In this document: positions 17,801 to 29,300 of the stretch, piece by piece | How the letters are laid out: each line of letters begins with the position of its first letter | Numbering within the stretch: the stretch's first letter is position 1 | Position numbers and translations under genes: made by a program | Notes under the pieces: model-generated | What the model was told of the DNA's origin: nothing | The model's database searches: none | Seen by the model: the letters and a program-made list of their open reading frames with translations, nothing else | NCBI GenBank assembly: GCA_017991835.1 | Contig: JAGOPY010000004.1 | Coordinates: forward strand, 124,001 to 188,000 | DNA: 64,000 bases | Source: Bacteroidales bacterium | Lineage (GTDB): Bacteria > Bacteroidota > Bacteroidia > Bacteroidales > JAGOPY01 | Direction of reading: 5' to 3'

Positions 17801-20800
17801 TTATCCTATAGCGGATATACGATGGATATGCAGGCAATCCTTTACAAGAACGGAAAAATCAAAGTTCAGTATAAGGACATTACTTCTGGCTTCATCCTGA
17901 ACAGCGCCACCATTGGACTTCAGTCCAGCGATCCTGGCCTGGGCCTGCAGGTTTCATACAACACGACCTATGTCCACAATAACCTGGCTATTCTGTATAG
18001 CTTACCGGCCGACTTCATTATCGATGTTCAACCGGCATTCGGAACCATCGCCGAAGGCGAATCCCGTGAAATCACGATCACCTATGATTCACAGGATTAC
18101 GAACCGGGTGACTATACCCAGGAACTGCTGCTCGAATCGAATGATCCGAACAATGCAGAATACATTATTATGAATACGATGCATGTCTACGTTCCCGCCC
18201 AGTTTGCCGGACAGGTTATCGACAACGATAACGGTGATCCGCTGGTAGGTGTGAAGGTTACAGCAGGACAATATCAGACTACGACCAACGACGAAGGTAA
18301 TTACAGCCTGTATGTCGACCAGGGCGAATACGATGTGGTATTCGAGAAACTGGGATACATGACGGTTACTGTTGCCGATACGTTTGCTCTGGCCGGAATC
18401 GTTACTCCTATCAACATTGGAATGTGGGACAACAACTACGCTCCGGGCATGGTTCACGCTGAAGTGATGGACAATGACACCTGGTGCGAAGTGACATGGA
18501 CGCTGCCCAATGGTCCTTACGAAATCACTATGGACGACGGCGAAGCCGATGATTATTTCATCTATGCCAATGCCGGTGGAATGAACGCTGTTAAATTCAC
18601 TCCGACGGGTTACCCGGCAACAGTGATCGGCGGCCAGTTCTATGTAGGCGATGGCAACTTCCCGGGACCGTTCATCGGCTCGATGTTCAGCGTAGCTATC
18701 TTTGATGATGACGGCGCGAACGGACTTCCGGGCACTATGCTCGATTCCAACTCGGTTACCGTTAACAACTACGGATGGGTCAGCCTCGACTGGATGAATG
18801 CTACCATTGAGGATGGCAGCTTCTACCTGGCCATGATCCAGACTGCCGCATCTCCGTTCTCGGCACCGATCGGCGTGGATACCGACAACCCGACCTACTT
18901 CCGCAGCTACAGCTTCCTCGTCGGTGCACCCGACTGGATCCTCAGCCCGCTGCAGGACTTCATGATCCGCGCATGGATCGTGGGAGCAGAAGGTGACATG
19001 ATGGCCAACAATGCCAAAGGTGAGTGGAAAGCCACCCCGAGGGTACCGGCTATCTGGACCAACTATGCAGCCACAGCCAGTGGCACACTGCCCAGAATCC
19101 TTCCCGGCTATGAGCGTAACGACGTTCAGATCAAAGCCGTTCAGGGAATGGCCAACCGCGATGTGACCAACTACCGCGTCGCCCGCTACTCGCAGTTTGA
19201 TCCGAACGGCTCACCGGCCGCCGGAACACTGACTGAGCTGGCCACGACTGCCAACCAGTTCTATAACGACAATGCCTGGGCCGGCCTTCCGATGGGTTGG
19301 TATGCCTATGGCGTGAAAGCCCTCTATACCAGCGGACTTTATTCGAACTATACGATCTCCAATATCGTCGGCCACCTGATGGATTACCAGGTGACGGTGA
19401 ACTGTGAACTCTCCACCGGCCTTGAGCCTGTCAACGTTGAAGTAACCCTCCAGGGTCTTGAGTGGCCTTACGAGACCTACTTCGCTGTTACTCCGGCCAG
19501 CGGCACCGTGGTGTTCGAATCAGTTTGGAGAGGACATTATGATATTACCGCCTACAAGATCGGTTATGATGTGTACAAGATCAACAATGCTTTTGTCAAT
19601 GCTGACAAGGTATACAATATCATGCTGAGCGAGAAGAAGTACCCGCCGACTTGCCTGGTTGTGGATCCGGTATCGCTGGAAGCCACCTGGTGTGAGCCTC
19701 TGCGGACAGCACTCGAAGAAAACTTCGAAAGCGCTTTATTCCCGCCGGCCGGCTGGCAAGTCCTGTCACAGGGCGAAGGCGGCTGGGTACGCACCGACGA
19801 CGGCAGCAGCGGTTCCTGGACGATTCCGACCTGGGACAGCTACTATGCTGTAGCCAATGACGATGCAGCCGGATCGGACAACGACGGATGCTGCGACTAT
19901 CTGATTACCCCTCCGTGTGATATGAGGGAAAGCGAAGGCTATGTGCTGAGCTTCAACAGCTACTATGACGGTCTATACGGCCAGCTGGCGTTTGTGGAAT
20001 ACTCCGTCGACGGCGGCGCGACCTGGGAAGTTCTCAGTCAGATGATGCCTGGAACAAGCTGGACCGATCAGGAAATTGACCTGGCGGCCTTCAGCGGCCT
20101 GGCAGGACCTGCCAATGTGTGGTTTGCCTTCCATGCGGATGATGCAGGCGAATATGCTTCGGGCTGGGCGATCGACAATGTGTTGGTCCAGGTACCGGCT
20201 CCGGCAGCAAACTACATCGACTTCTGGGTGTTCCTCGACAATGCGTTTAAGGGAGTAACCACCGAGACCAACTGGAACTATGCCCCGCTGTGGTATGGCC
20301 AGACTTACACGGCTGGTGTTGCCGCTCGTTATACCAGCGGACTGTCAGCAAAAGACACCTATACGTTCTTCTGCGAATACCTGTTCCCGCCCGACAGCCT
20401 GGAAGGCTTTGCACCGGACGATGCAGCCATCCTGACCTGGTGGCCTCCGCTGGAATACTGGCCGGTAATGGCCACGGCCGGCAACGGACCACTTTACAGC
20501 AAGAGCGAGATCAACTTTGTAGCCGGCGAGGTTGCCAATAAGGAAGCCATCAGCCGCCAGGGTGCTACTGACGTAATCGTCAGCGAAACCGGAACACGTG
20601 ATGTGGGTGATGTGATCCTGTCATTCCCTGCTCCGAGCCCGATCGGCTTATGCTGGGGTATCTGCGACGACGGTGAGAACCTGTGGATCAGCGACCCGAA
20701 CGTAAGTGCAACGGTGATCTATCAGGTTGACTATGAAGGAGTAAATACCGGTAACACGATCACCATCAGCCAGGGACAGAGCTGGGTAGGCGATATGGCC

Positions 20801-23179
20801 TCCGACGGCGAATTCCTGTATGGCTGCCTGGTGGGCGGTTCAAATGCCATTGTAAAGGTTGACCTGGCTACGGGAGAAACTGTCGGAACCATTGGTGGTG
20901 ACTTTACAGTGACTTCACAGCGTGGACTTGGTGTTGACTTTGTCAATGAAGAATTCTATATCGGCGGCTGGAACTCCAACCAGATCTGGCGTACCGACTT
21001 TGAAGGAACAACGATTTCGACCTTTGGATTCAGTGGCGTTAGCGGTCTGGCATGGCATCCCAATGGAGGCCCCGATGCCGAAGGCGCACTGTGGGTGGTG
21101 GTTAACGCTGCTACAGATAACGTGACCGAAGTCGATCCGAACAACGGCTGGGCTACGATCCAGGCATTTGTGATGCCGAACGACCAGGGTTACTCGGGTG
21201 CCGGTATGGAAATTAAGATTTCCAACCCCGACGGAGGAGCGCTGTGGATTTGTAACCAGAGCGACAACACGATTTACCTGGTTGATACCGAAGAGCTTCT
21301 GAATATTGGACCTGTTGCCGGCTTGCCGGAGAACATCCTGGGTTACAATGTATACCGCGACATGGAGTTTGTGGCTTACACAGCCCATACCCCGGAAGAG
21401 GAATACGTGATGCAGGGCTATGTGGAAGAGAACCTGGAACCGGGTATCTACCAGTATACTGTTACTGCTGTTTACGACCTGGCCCGTTACGGGTTCCCGG
21501 GAGAAACCGGCGAAAGTATGCATGAAGGACCGGCCGAAGTAGTGGTTGACTACTGCTATGAGCTCGAATTCATGGAAACCTGGAGCCTGGGTAACTTTGA
21601 CGACAACAACTGGCTGACCGACGGATCAAACTGGTCGATCAACGGACAGGAAGGCAATCCGGAACCGGTGGCTGAGTTCACCTGGGATCCGATCCTGACT
21701 AACTACACCATGAATATGGAAAGCTTCCCGCTGTGTGCCCAGGGTATGACCGAAGGAAGGATCTATCTTGACTTCGATCTGAAACTGGAATCAGTTCAGC
21801 CGACAGGCATGGAGATGATGAATGTCCAGGTATGGAACTGGGACAGCAAAGTCTGGTCGACGGTAGCAACCTACAGCAATGTGGATGGCAGCTTTGACTG
21901 GATGAGCGAACACCTGGATATCAAGTCGCAGGCGATGAACAAAGTGTTCAAGATCAGGTTCCAGGCTACTGGCGCCAACTCGATCGACATTTTAAGCTGG
22001 TTCGTTGACAATATCCATGTCTATCGCTCATGCGACGGTATTACTGAACTGGACGCTCAGGCTGATGGAAACCTCTCTGGAATCGAGCTGACCTGGGTTG
22101 GCCCGGATCTGGATATCGTAGATGAATGGATCCACTGGGACGACGGCGTGTTCAGCGGCACATCCATTGGAACCGGCGAAGCGGTACAGTTTGATGTAGC
22201 GCACCGTTGGGAACCTGCACAGATGACCGAATGGGAAGGCGCCTCGGTAACCGAGATCGCATTTGTCCCGGCCGAAGCCAATTGTGCATACTACGTAAGG
22301 GTATGGATCGGCGCAGGCGCTGCCAACCTGGTTGCAGACCAGATGGTACCCAGCCCGGTGATCGGTGAGTGGAACTATGTGACACTGGCCACCCCGGTAC
22401 CGATCGATATCACCCAGGAGCTGTATATTGGCTACTATGTTGACGCCCAGACCGGTTACCCGGCAGGATGCGACGACGGACCGGCTATCGACGGCTACGG
22501 CAACATGATGAACTTCGGCGGCTGGCAGACCCTGCTGCAGATCAACCCGGAACTGGACTACAACTGGAACATTACGGGCCACCTGCAGACGGTAACCGGC
22601 GCAGTGATGCCGATGAGCAAGACGGTAACCCCAAGTGCCATCAACGGACAGAGCCTGGCCACGAGCCCGGTTCAGATGAGCCCGAAGATGTTTGCCCCGG
22701 CTAACGGCGGCAGGGATCTGGCTGGATTCAATATCTACCGTGCTATCGAAGGCGGTGAATACACACTGCTTGATTTCACCACTGAAATGTCCTATGTTGA
22801 TACGGATGAGGATCTGGTAATCGGTACAATGTACTGCTACATGGTGACCGCCGTATGGCAGGGCGAAACCGGAGATGTTTGCGAAAGCGCATTCTCGGAA
22901 GTTGCCTGCGAACTGTGGACCAGCATTGGCGACAATGACGGCGCTACAGCAAGCTTTAGCCTCTACCCGAACCCGGCCAGCGAATATGTTACCATCACCA
23001 CTTCAGGCGACCTGAAACGGGTGACAGTATACAACGCACTGGGACAGCTGGTGGTTGATGAGATCATCACCGGCAAACAGTATGAACTGGCTGTGTCAAG
23101 CTACACGATCGGCGTGTATATGGTACGCGTTGAAACCGAAGCTGGCATTACCACCCGTACACTGACCATCCAGAGATAA
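14852..23179 (+). CDS. Giant T9SS-secreted multidomain surface protein, copy B (2775 aa)
   Basis: The signal peptide covers residues 1-30 (ending SMTWAQ). The head is unique to this copy: a cysteine-containing beta domain of pre-peptidase C-terminal type (about 57-190) closed by a seven-proline linker (VTPPPPPPPGS). Then follow the YGDGWNG module (201-305), a carboxypeptidase-regulatory-like domain (about 307), the split Ig-like domain with its insert (from 426) and Fn3 (from 681). Where copies A, C and D have a GEVED domain, B has a nidogen-like module (about 857-1055; DDFGYVWIDSDE, FPFEYYGEEKTQFWIASNGA). From about 1117 to the end the order is the same as in A, shifted by about 88 residues, including the propeller and the sorting domain. 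Its core DNA is the most diverged of A to D and has more T-ending codons. It has its own promoter and terminator, so it is probably transcribed alone. Confidence 0.9.
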   Translation: MRNTTKNWLWKALLLSMALFLGISSMTWAQGKKAPEKDPSTITIVPMTDESGGRAVGDNCTDPIVVSIPSALPYSNANYTCGRGNTYSLPSSECMSYYTSGEDLIYRLDVSVNTTVTLTMNPGPTSYPGMGIFSGCPAVGNCIAAATNYAAVPLEISGVNLVAGNQYYVMIDTWASPTCIPSLTFSIVGVTPPPPPPPGSCDYTISLYDSYGDGWNGCKLDVLVDGVVRLNDITLASGYGPATFTFPTNTGAVITTQFTIGSWASEPYYYIYNNSGQQVWYAPAGNSSGPANILPGQLYGNCPLPPGDVEGYVFNYDGLAISGATIAVEDGPSTTSGPDGSYLLTGIPAGDVAISCGKAGYNITTDIVTIIELDVVTHNFTLTQPNMIVNPLYIEETLNPGEYFTTSLNVLNNGNGPLGWTAEVVYPEVDYVPAPTVEPNGSAAIGYGEATGDGNRDLLMCPEGSLFSIPVVGTTNAYTSTASAGYKCYQSFGDVESPISTVTFWGCFSSGTLPTTPGNFTIEFYTGSTPSTLVYGETQSLVAVNTGQLLLGSYQIGVFTAVLASPVDLEAGWLSVQWQSSPTFYWENTTAGAGYPAYQNSTSLPERLAMCLAGGGAAGGWLTMDYYEGEVPAFGGVDNIPTHLNAAGTQPGEVYTADIVFTSTPFVGEITVPVTMIIMGNELVAPDNLEVVLANDVTGLVNLTWTWDGDAFQFFLIKRNGVIVGTTTNTYFNDILPDYGEFCYTVQAVYDEGATSPAGPECIEWPNPVLFVNPDDLHGWVWQGFTVDVYTTISNLGEGTLAFTFPEWAALSLLNDPTVEKNMPGTPYANREQEIAKDDESLDGTGYPIVLGAGGPDDFGYVWIDSDETGGPSFNWIDITATGTAVSTSTLGDDGKVGPFNLGFPFEYYGEEKTQFWIASNGAVCFTSAYHTYSNTGIPTNNSSYVDFIALFWDDLYSTYAGTAIYYQNFADYTVVQWNDAQRLSYSGYTMDMQAILYKNGKIKVQYKDITSGFILNSATIGLQSSDPGLGLQVSYNTTYVHNNLAILYSLPADFIIDVQPAFGTIAEGESREITITYDSQDYEPGDYTQELLLESNDPNNAEYIIMNTMHVYVPAQFAGQVIDNDNGDPLVGVKVTAGQYQTTTNDEGNYSLYVDQGEYDVVFEKLGYMTVTVADTFALAGIVTPINIGMWDNNYAPGMVHAEVMDNDTWCEVTWTLPNGPYEITMDDGEADDYFIYANAGGMNAVKFTPTGYPATVIGGQFYVGDGNFPGPFIGSMFSVAIFDDDGANGLPGTMLDSNSVTVNNYGWVSLDWMNATIEDGSFYLAMIQTAASPFSAPIGVDTDNPTYFRSYSFLVGAPDWILSPLQDFMIRAWIVGAEGDMMANNAKGEWKATPRVPAIWTNYAATASGTLPRILPGYERNDVQIKAVQGMANRDVTNYRVARYSQFDPNGSPAAGTLTELATTANQFYNDNAWAGLPMGWYAYGVKALYTSGLYSNYTISNIVGHLMDYQVTVNCELSTGLEPVNVEVTLQGLEWPYETYFAVTPASGTVVFESVWRGHYDITAYKIGYDVYKINNAFVNADKVYNIMLSEKKYPPTCLVVDPVSLEATWCEPLRTALEENFESALFPPAGWQVLSQGEGGWVRTDDGSSGSWTIPTWDSYYAVANDDAAGSDNDGCCDYLITPPCDMRESEGYVLSFNSYYDGLYGQLAFVEYSVDGGATWEVLSQMMPGTSWTDQEIDLAAFSGLAGPANVWFAFHADDAGEYASGWAIDNVLVQVPAPAANYIDFWVFLDNAFKGVTTETNWNYAPLWYGQTYTAGVAARYTSGLSAKDTYTFFCEYLFPPDSLEGFAPDDAAILTWWPPLEYWPVMATAGNGPLYSKSEINFVAGEVANKEAISRQGATDVIVSETGTRDVGDVILSFPAPSPIGLCWGICDDGENLWISDPNVSATVIYQVDYEGVNTGNTITISQGQSWVGDMASDGEFLYGCLVGGSNAIVKVDLATGETVGTIGGDFTVTSQRGLGVDFVNEEFYIGGWNSNQIWRTDFEGTTISTFGFSGVSGLAWHPNGGPDAEGALWVVVNAATDNVTEVDPNNGWATIQAFVMPNDQGYSGAGMEIKISNPDGGALWICNQSDNTIYLVDTEELLNIGPVAGLPENILGYNVYRDMEFVAYTAHTPEEEYVMQGYVEENLEPGIYQYTVTAVYDLARYGFPGETGESMHEGPAEVVVDYCYELEFMETWSLGNFDDNNWLTDGSNWSINGQEGNPEPVAEFTWDPILTNYTMNMESFPLCAQGMTEGRIYLDFDLKLESVQPTGMEMMNVQVWNWDSKVWSTVATYSNVDGSFDWMSEHLDIKSQAMNKVFKIRFQATGANSIDILSWFVDNIHVYRSCDGITELDAQADGNLSGIELTWVGPDLDIVDEWIHWDDGVFSGTSIGTGEAVQFDVAHRWEPAQMTEWEGASVTEIAFVPAEANCAYYVRVWIGAGAANLVADQMVPSPVIGEWNYVTLATPVPIDITQELYIGYYVDAQTGYPAGCDDGPAIDGYGNMMNFGGWQTLLQINPELDYNWNITGHLQTVTGAVMPMSKTVTPSAINGQSLATSPVQMSPKMFAPANGGRDLAGFNIYRAIEGGEYTLLDFTTEMSYVDTDEDLVIGTMYCYMVTAVWQGETGDVCESAFSEVACELWTSIGDNDGATASFSLYPNPASEYVTITTSGDLKRVTVYNALGQLVVDEIITGKQYELAVSSYTIGVYMVRVETEAGITTRTLTIQR

Positions 23180-23201
23180 TATCACAGGATAACTGATAAT
23201 G

Positions 23202-23231
23202 AAAGGCCGGCCTCGCCGGCCTTTTTTTTTT
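23202..23231 (+). terminator. Intrinsic terminator of gene B
   Basis: A perfect 10-bp stem, AAAGGCCGGC / GCCGGCCTTT, with a CTC loop is followed by a T-run. The stem and the preceding 20 bases are almost identical to those after gene D. Confidence 0.94.
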
Positions 23232-23237
23232 GTGGCA

Positions 23238-23273
23238 TGCAACTGATTACATAAAATAATTGTCTTATATTTA
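23238..23273 (+). promoter_or_regulatory. Shared ECF-sigma-like promoter upstream of gene C
   Basis: TGCAACT (23238-23244), a 16-base spacer, TGTCTTA (23261-23267), then ATTTA. The housekeeping reading of the second block (TATATTTA) lacks the final G of TAnnTTTG, while the TGCAAC and TGTCTTA blocks are kept. Confidence 0.6.
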
Positions 23274-23337
23274 ACACGTCTTGATGGAATTAATATGTAT
23301 GGAGTGCCAACTCTAATATTAACCTAATAAAAATGCC

Positions 23338-26300
23338 ATGAAAAATTTTACTAAATTTTTAACAGCGGTTGCATTATTGCTTTTGATGCTTCCGCTAAAA
23401 CCTTTTGCACAGTATACGGATAATTTCGAGTCGTATACTGTCGGAGGTTACATTGCAGCCCAGAATCCGACCTGGTGGACAACCTGGTCGAACCTTCCCG
23501 GATCTGCGGAAGACGGGCAGATTTCTACCGATTTTGCCAGTAGCCCGACAAAATCAGTCCTGGTCGATTTGAATCCGGGCGCTACAGACCTGGTTCTTAA
23601 ACTGGGGAATAAAACCTCAGGTGTCTGGGAGGTTAATTTCGATTATTATGTTCAGACTGGATATTCTGGCTATTATAATATCCAGCATCATGAAACGCCC
23701 GGTATTCAATGGGCATTTGAAATCTATTTTCATACAAACGGCACAGGAAATCTTTATGCCGGCAGTTCAACCCCAATTACATTTACTTATCCGAAAAATA
23801 CATGGTTCCCGGTTGTGAACCATATAGACCTTAATGCCGATCTCATTACCTTATATATTAATGGAACGGCAATTTATACCTGGCCATTTCACTATACATC
23901 TTATTCCACCACTGGTATTAACCAGCTTGGGGGAGTGGATTTCTTTGCCGGCGCCGAAGGTACCGATACACCCAAAGCCTATTTTGATGATGTGGAATTT
24001 ATCAATGTTGTCCCTCCGGATAATTTCGTTGAAATAGGTACCGGTACAGGTTATGGCTCCTATCCGGCTTACTATGGCCCCTGGGGCAATTACTGGGAAA
24101 ATTGTCATACGCAACAACTCTACCTGGCCTCAGAGCTTGGCTCTCCGACTGGAAAGAAGTTTACCAAACTTGCCTGGAATTTTCAGCAAATCCCTACAGG
24201 GAACAAATATCTGAATAATGTTATAATCCTGATTAAGGAGACCACCGCTACTTCATTGACGGCAGGTGCATATGCAGATATGACCGGCGCAACGCAGGTT
24301 TTCTCTGCATCTTCCTATACTCCTGCTACCGCTACAGGATGGCAGATTTTAGATATTGCCGATTTTGAATGGACAGGTACCTCCAACCTGATCGTTGATA
24401 TCTTGTGGGGAGATAATGGCTATTATACCAGCCCTTATTTCAGGACATATAAGACAGCCGGTTCAGGGACCAGAACTCTTATCGGCTATGCCGACTCAGA
24501 AACACCACCCAACTACGACGGTGCAACGACCGATTATGATAATATGCGCTGGTATTGGGAGCCGCTGCTTCCTCCCGGGAATATTGAAGGATATGTCTTC
24601 AATTATGACGGCCTGAGCATCTCAGGCGCCACCGTTGCCGTAGCTGGCGGCCCATCGACGACTTCAGAGGCTAATGGTCATTATTTGTTAACGGGAGTCT
24701 CTGCCGGTGACCGTACGGTGGTTTGTAATAAACCGGGATACAATACTGCTTCGGTAGTCCTTAATGTCATTTCCAATCAGACTGTGCAGTATGATTTCAT
24801 TTTGACTCAACCCAGTATGGTTATCAATCCTCTCTTTATCGAGGAGACGCTTAATCCCAATGAGTATTTCACGACTTCTCTCAATGTGCTGAATAACGGA
24901 AACGGGCCTCTGCACTGGGAAGCCGAGATCGTTTACCCGGAAGTGGATTATGTGCCGGCTCCCCCGGTAGAGCCGAACGGCAATGCTTCCATAGGCTACG
25001 GCGAGGCGACGGGCGACGGTGTCCGCGACCTGCTGATGTGCCCCGAAGGGAGCCTGTTCAGCATCCCGGTGGTTGGAACGACGAATGCTTATACCAGTAC
25101 CGCCAGCTCGGGCTATAAATGCTACCAGAGCTTCGGCGGCGTGGAGAGCGCTATTTCCACTGTTACTTTCTGGGGCTGCTTCTCCAGCGGCACCTTGCCG
25201 ACGACCCCGGGTAACTTCACGATTGAATTCTATGAGGCCGGTGGTTCTCCCGGAGCCCTTGTTTATGGTGAGACGCAGTCATTGGTGGCCGTCAATACCG
25301 GGCAATTGCTACTTGGCAGTTACCAGATCGGCGTATTCACCGCCGTTTTAGCGAGCCCGGTTGACCTGGAAGCGGGTTGGTTGTCGGTCCAGTGGCAGGC
25401 ATCCCCGGTCTTCTACTGGGAAAATACTACTGCCGGCGCCGGATTCCCCGCCAGGCAGAATTCGACTGCTCTTTCGGAAAGACTGGCCATGTGTTTGGCT
25501 GGTGGTGCAGGTGCCGGAAGCTGGTTGACAATGGATTTCTATGAAGGCGATGTGCCCGGCTTTGGTGGCGTGGATAATATCCCGACGCACCTGAATGCCG
25601 CCGGAACCCAACCCGGCGAAGTCTATACCGCCGATGTGGTGTTCACCTCGACTCCTTTTGTCGGAGAGATCACCGTACCGGTGACCATGATCATCATGGG
25701 CAACGAATTGATAGCCCCGGATAACCTGGTTGTAACCCTGACCAACGATATCACCGGGCAGGTGAATATCACCTGGACCTGGGACGGCGACGCCTTCCAG
25801 TTCTTCCTGCTGAAACGCGACGGAGTCATTATCGGGACCACGACCAACCTGTGGTTCAATGATATCCTGCCGGATTATGGCGAATTCTGCTATACGGTAC
25901 AGGCCGTTTATGACGAAGGCGCCACATCACCGGCGGGCCCGGAATGTGTGGAATGGCCAAACCCGGAGATTTTTGTGGACCCGATGGCCCTGGAGGGCTG
26001 GGTATGGGTCGACCACCAGGTGACGGTCTATACGACGATCACCAACACGGGTGTTGGAACCTTATATTATGAGTTCCCCGATTTCATCGGAACGATGACC
26101 AATGATACGCGCGCATACTGTGCCGGCAGCGGCGGATGCGACGAGTACATTTCGAAGGTGGAATTCAACACGATCAACCAGTCGTCGGCCTGCAGCGGCT
26201 ATGCCAACTATACCAACGTGATGACGGAAGTGGAAGCCGATGAGACCTATCAAATAAAAGTGACGGTGGGCAACCTGTATTCGGGCGACATCGTAGGCGT

Positions 26301-29300
26301 GTGGGTCGACTGGGATCAGGATGAAGAATTCGATGAGGCACTGGTACAGCTGACCGGATCAGGGAGCCTTTATTCTGGCAACATCACGGTACCGGAAGAC
26401 GCCGAGGGCGGTCCGACGCGTATGCGCGTTCGTTTGCAGTACTACGGCACCTTGCAGCCGTGCGGCACGACCAGCTACGGTGAGGTGGAAGATTACACCC
26501 TGGATGTTCAATCGGGCTTTATCATCGCGGTTGAGCCGAACTTCGGGACGATTGCCTCGGGCGAATCGCAGGTGGTAGCCATTACATATTCTGCGGAAGG
26601 CTATGATCCGGGCACCTATACCCAGGAACTGCTGCTGAACAGCAACGACCAGGATGAACCCGAGCTGATCATCGACAACACGATGCATGTATACATGCCG
26701 GGCCAGTTTGCCGGTATGGTTCATGACAACGACGACGGTTCACCGCTGAACGGGGTGACCGTAACGGCCGGTCCGTTCCAGACCACGACCAATGAGGACG
26801 GTATGTACAGTTTGTATGTCGACCAGGGAGAATACGATGTGGTGTTCCAGAAGATCGGCTATATGGCGGTAACGGTTGCCGACACATTTGCTTTGGCGGG
26901 TATCGTCACCCCGATCAACATCGGCATGTGGGATGCCAATTATGCCCCGGGCTGGGTGTTTGCCGAAGTAATGGACAATGACACCTGGTGCGAAGTGACC
27001 TGGTCATTGCCGGAAGGCCCCTATGAAATCGCCATGGACGACGGCGAAGCGGATGATTACTTCATCTATGCCGGGATCGGCGGTATGAACGCGGTTAAAT
27101 TCACCCCGACGGGATACCCGGCGACGGTGATCGGCGGACAGTTCTATGTAGGCGACGGCAACTTCCCGGGCCCGTTCATCGGCTCGATGTTCAGCGTAGC
27201 GATTTACGATGATGACGGCGCGAACGGACTTCCGGGCACCCGGCTCGACTCCAACTCGGTGACCATTAACAACTACGGATGGGTGAGCCTGGATTGGTTG
27301 AGCGGAACGATTGAAGACGGCAGTTTCTACCTGGCGATGATCCAGACAGCAGCTTCTCCGTTCTCGGCGCCGATCGGCGTGGATACCGATAACCCAACCT
27401 ATTTCCGCAGCTACAGCTGGTTGCCGGGCGCGCCCGACTGGGTACTGAGCCCGCTTCAGGACTTCATGATCCGTGCATGGGTCGTAGGACCGGAAGGCGA
27501 CATGATGGCCAACAATGCCAAAGGCGAGTGGAAAGCCATCCCGAGGGTACCGGCCATCTGGACCAACTATGCAGCAACGGCCAGTGGCACCCTGCCTAAG
27601 ATCCTTCCCGGCTATGAGCGCAACGACGCCCGTATCAGGGGCGTACAAGGCATGAGCAACCGTGATGTGACCAACTACCGCGTGGCCCGCTACTCGCAGT
27701 TTGACCCGAACGGCTCACCGGCCGCCGGAACACTGACCGAGCTGGCAACGACTGCCAACCAGTTCTATAACGACAATGCCTGGGCGGGCCTTCCGATGGG
27801 ATGGTATGCCTATGGCGTGAAAGCCCTCTACACGAGCGGACTGTATTCGAACTATACGATCTCCAACATCGTCGGCCACCTGATGGATTACCAGGTGACG
27901 GTGAATGTGACGCTGTCGACCGGACTGGAACCGAGCAACGTAGAGGTAACCCTGAAAGCCCTGGAATATCCTTATGAGGATTTCTTTGCCGTGACCCCGG
28001 CCAGCGGCACCGTGGTGTTCGACATGGTATGGAGAGGCCATTATAATGTATGTGCCTATAAGATCGGATATGATGAGTATTGCATTGATAATGCCTTCAT
28101 TAACTCCGATAAAGTATACAACATTATGCTGGGCGAGAAGAAGTACCCGCCGACATGCCTGTATGTAGATCCGGTGTCGGTGGTAGCCACCTGGTGTGAG
28201 CCTCTGCGCACGGCTATTGAGCAGGACTTCGAAGATGCAGTGTTCCCGCCGGCCGGCTGGCAAGTCCTGTCACAGGGTGAAGGCGGCTGGGTACGCACCG
28301 ACGACGGCAGCAGCGGTTCCTGGACGATTCCGGCCTGGGACAGCTACTATGCTGTAGCCAATGACGATGCAGCCGGATCGGACAACGACGGATGCTGCGA
28401 CTACCTGATCACTCCTCCGTGTGATATGCGGGAAAGCGAAGGCTATGTGCTGAGCTTCAACAGCTACTATGACGGTCTTTACGGCCAGCTGGCGTTTTTG
28501 GAATACTCCATCGACGGCGGCGCGACCTGGGAAGTTCTCAGCCAGATGATGCCGGCCACAGGCTGGACCGATCAGGAGATCGACCTGGCGGCCTTCAGCG
28601 GCCTGGCAGGACCTGCCAATGTGTGGTTTGCCTTCCATGCGGATGATGCAGGCGAATATGCTTCGGGCTGGGCGATCGACAATGTGTTGGTCCAGGTACC
28701 GGCTCCGGCAGCAAACTACATCGACTTCTGGGTGTTCCTCGACGATGCGTTCAAGGGAGTCACCACCGAGACTACCTGGAACTATGCCCCGTTGTGGTAT
28801 GGCCAGACTTACACGGCCGGTGTTGCAGCACGCTATACCAGCGGACTGTCAGCCAAAGACACCTATACGTTCTTCTGCGAATACCTGTTCCCGCCCGACA
28901 GCCTGGAAGGCTTCGCACCGGACGATGCAGCCATCCTGACCTGGTGGCCTCCGCTGGAATACTGGCCGGTGATGGCCACGGCCGGCAACGGACCGCAATA
29001 CAGCAAGAGCGAGATCAACTTTATAGCCGGCGAGGTAGCCAATAAGGAAGCCATCAGCCGCCAGGGCGCCGAGGATGTGATCCTGAGCGAGACGGGCACC
29101 CGCGACATTGGCGATGTGGTGCTGAGCTTCCCGTGGACCGGCGGCGGCCTGTGCTGGGGTATCTGCGACGACACCGAGAACCTGTGGATCAGTGACCCGA
29201 ACGTAAGTGCGACGGTGATCTATGAGGTGGACTATGAAGGGACGGTAACGGGCAACACGATCACCATCAGCCAGGGACAGAGCTGGGTGGGAGACATGGT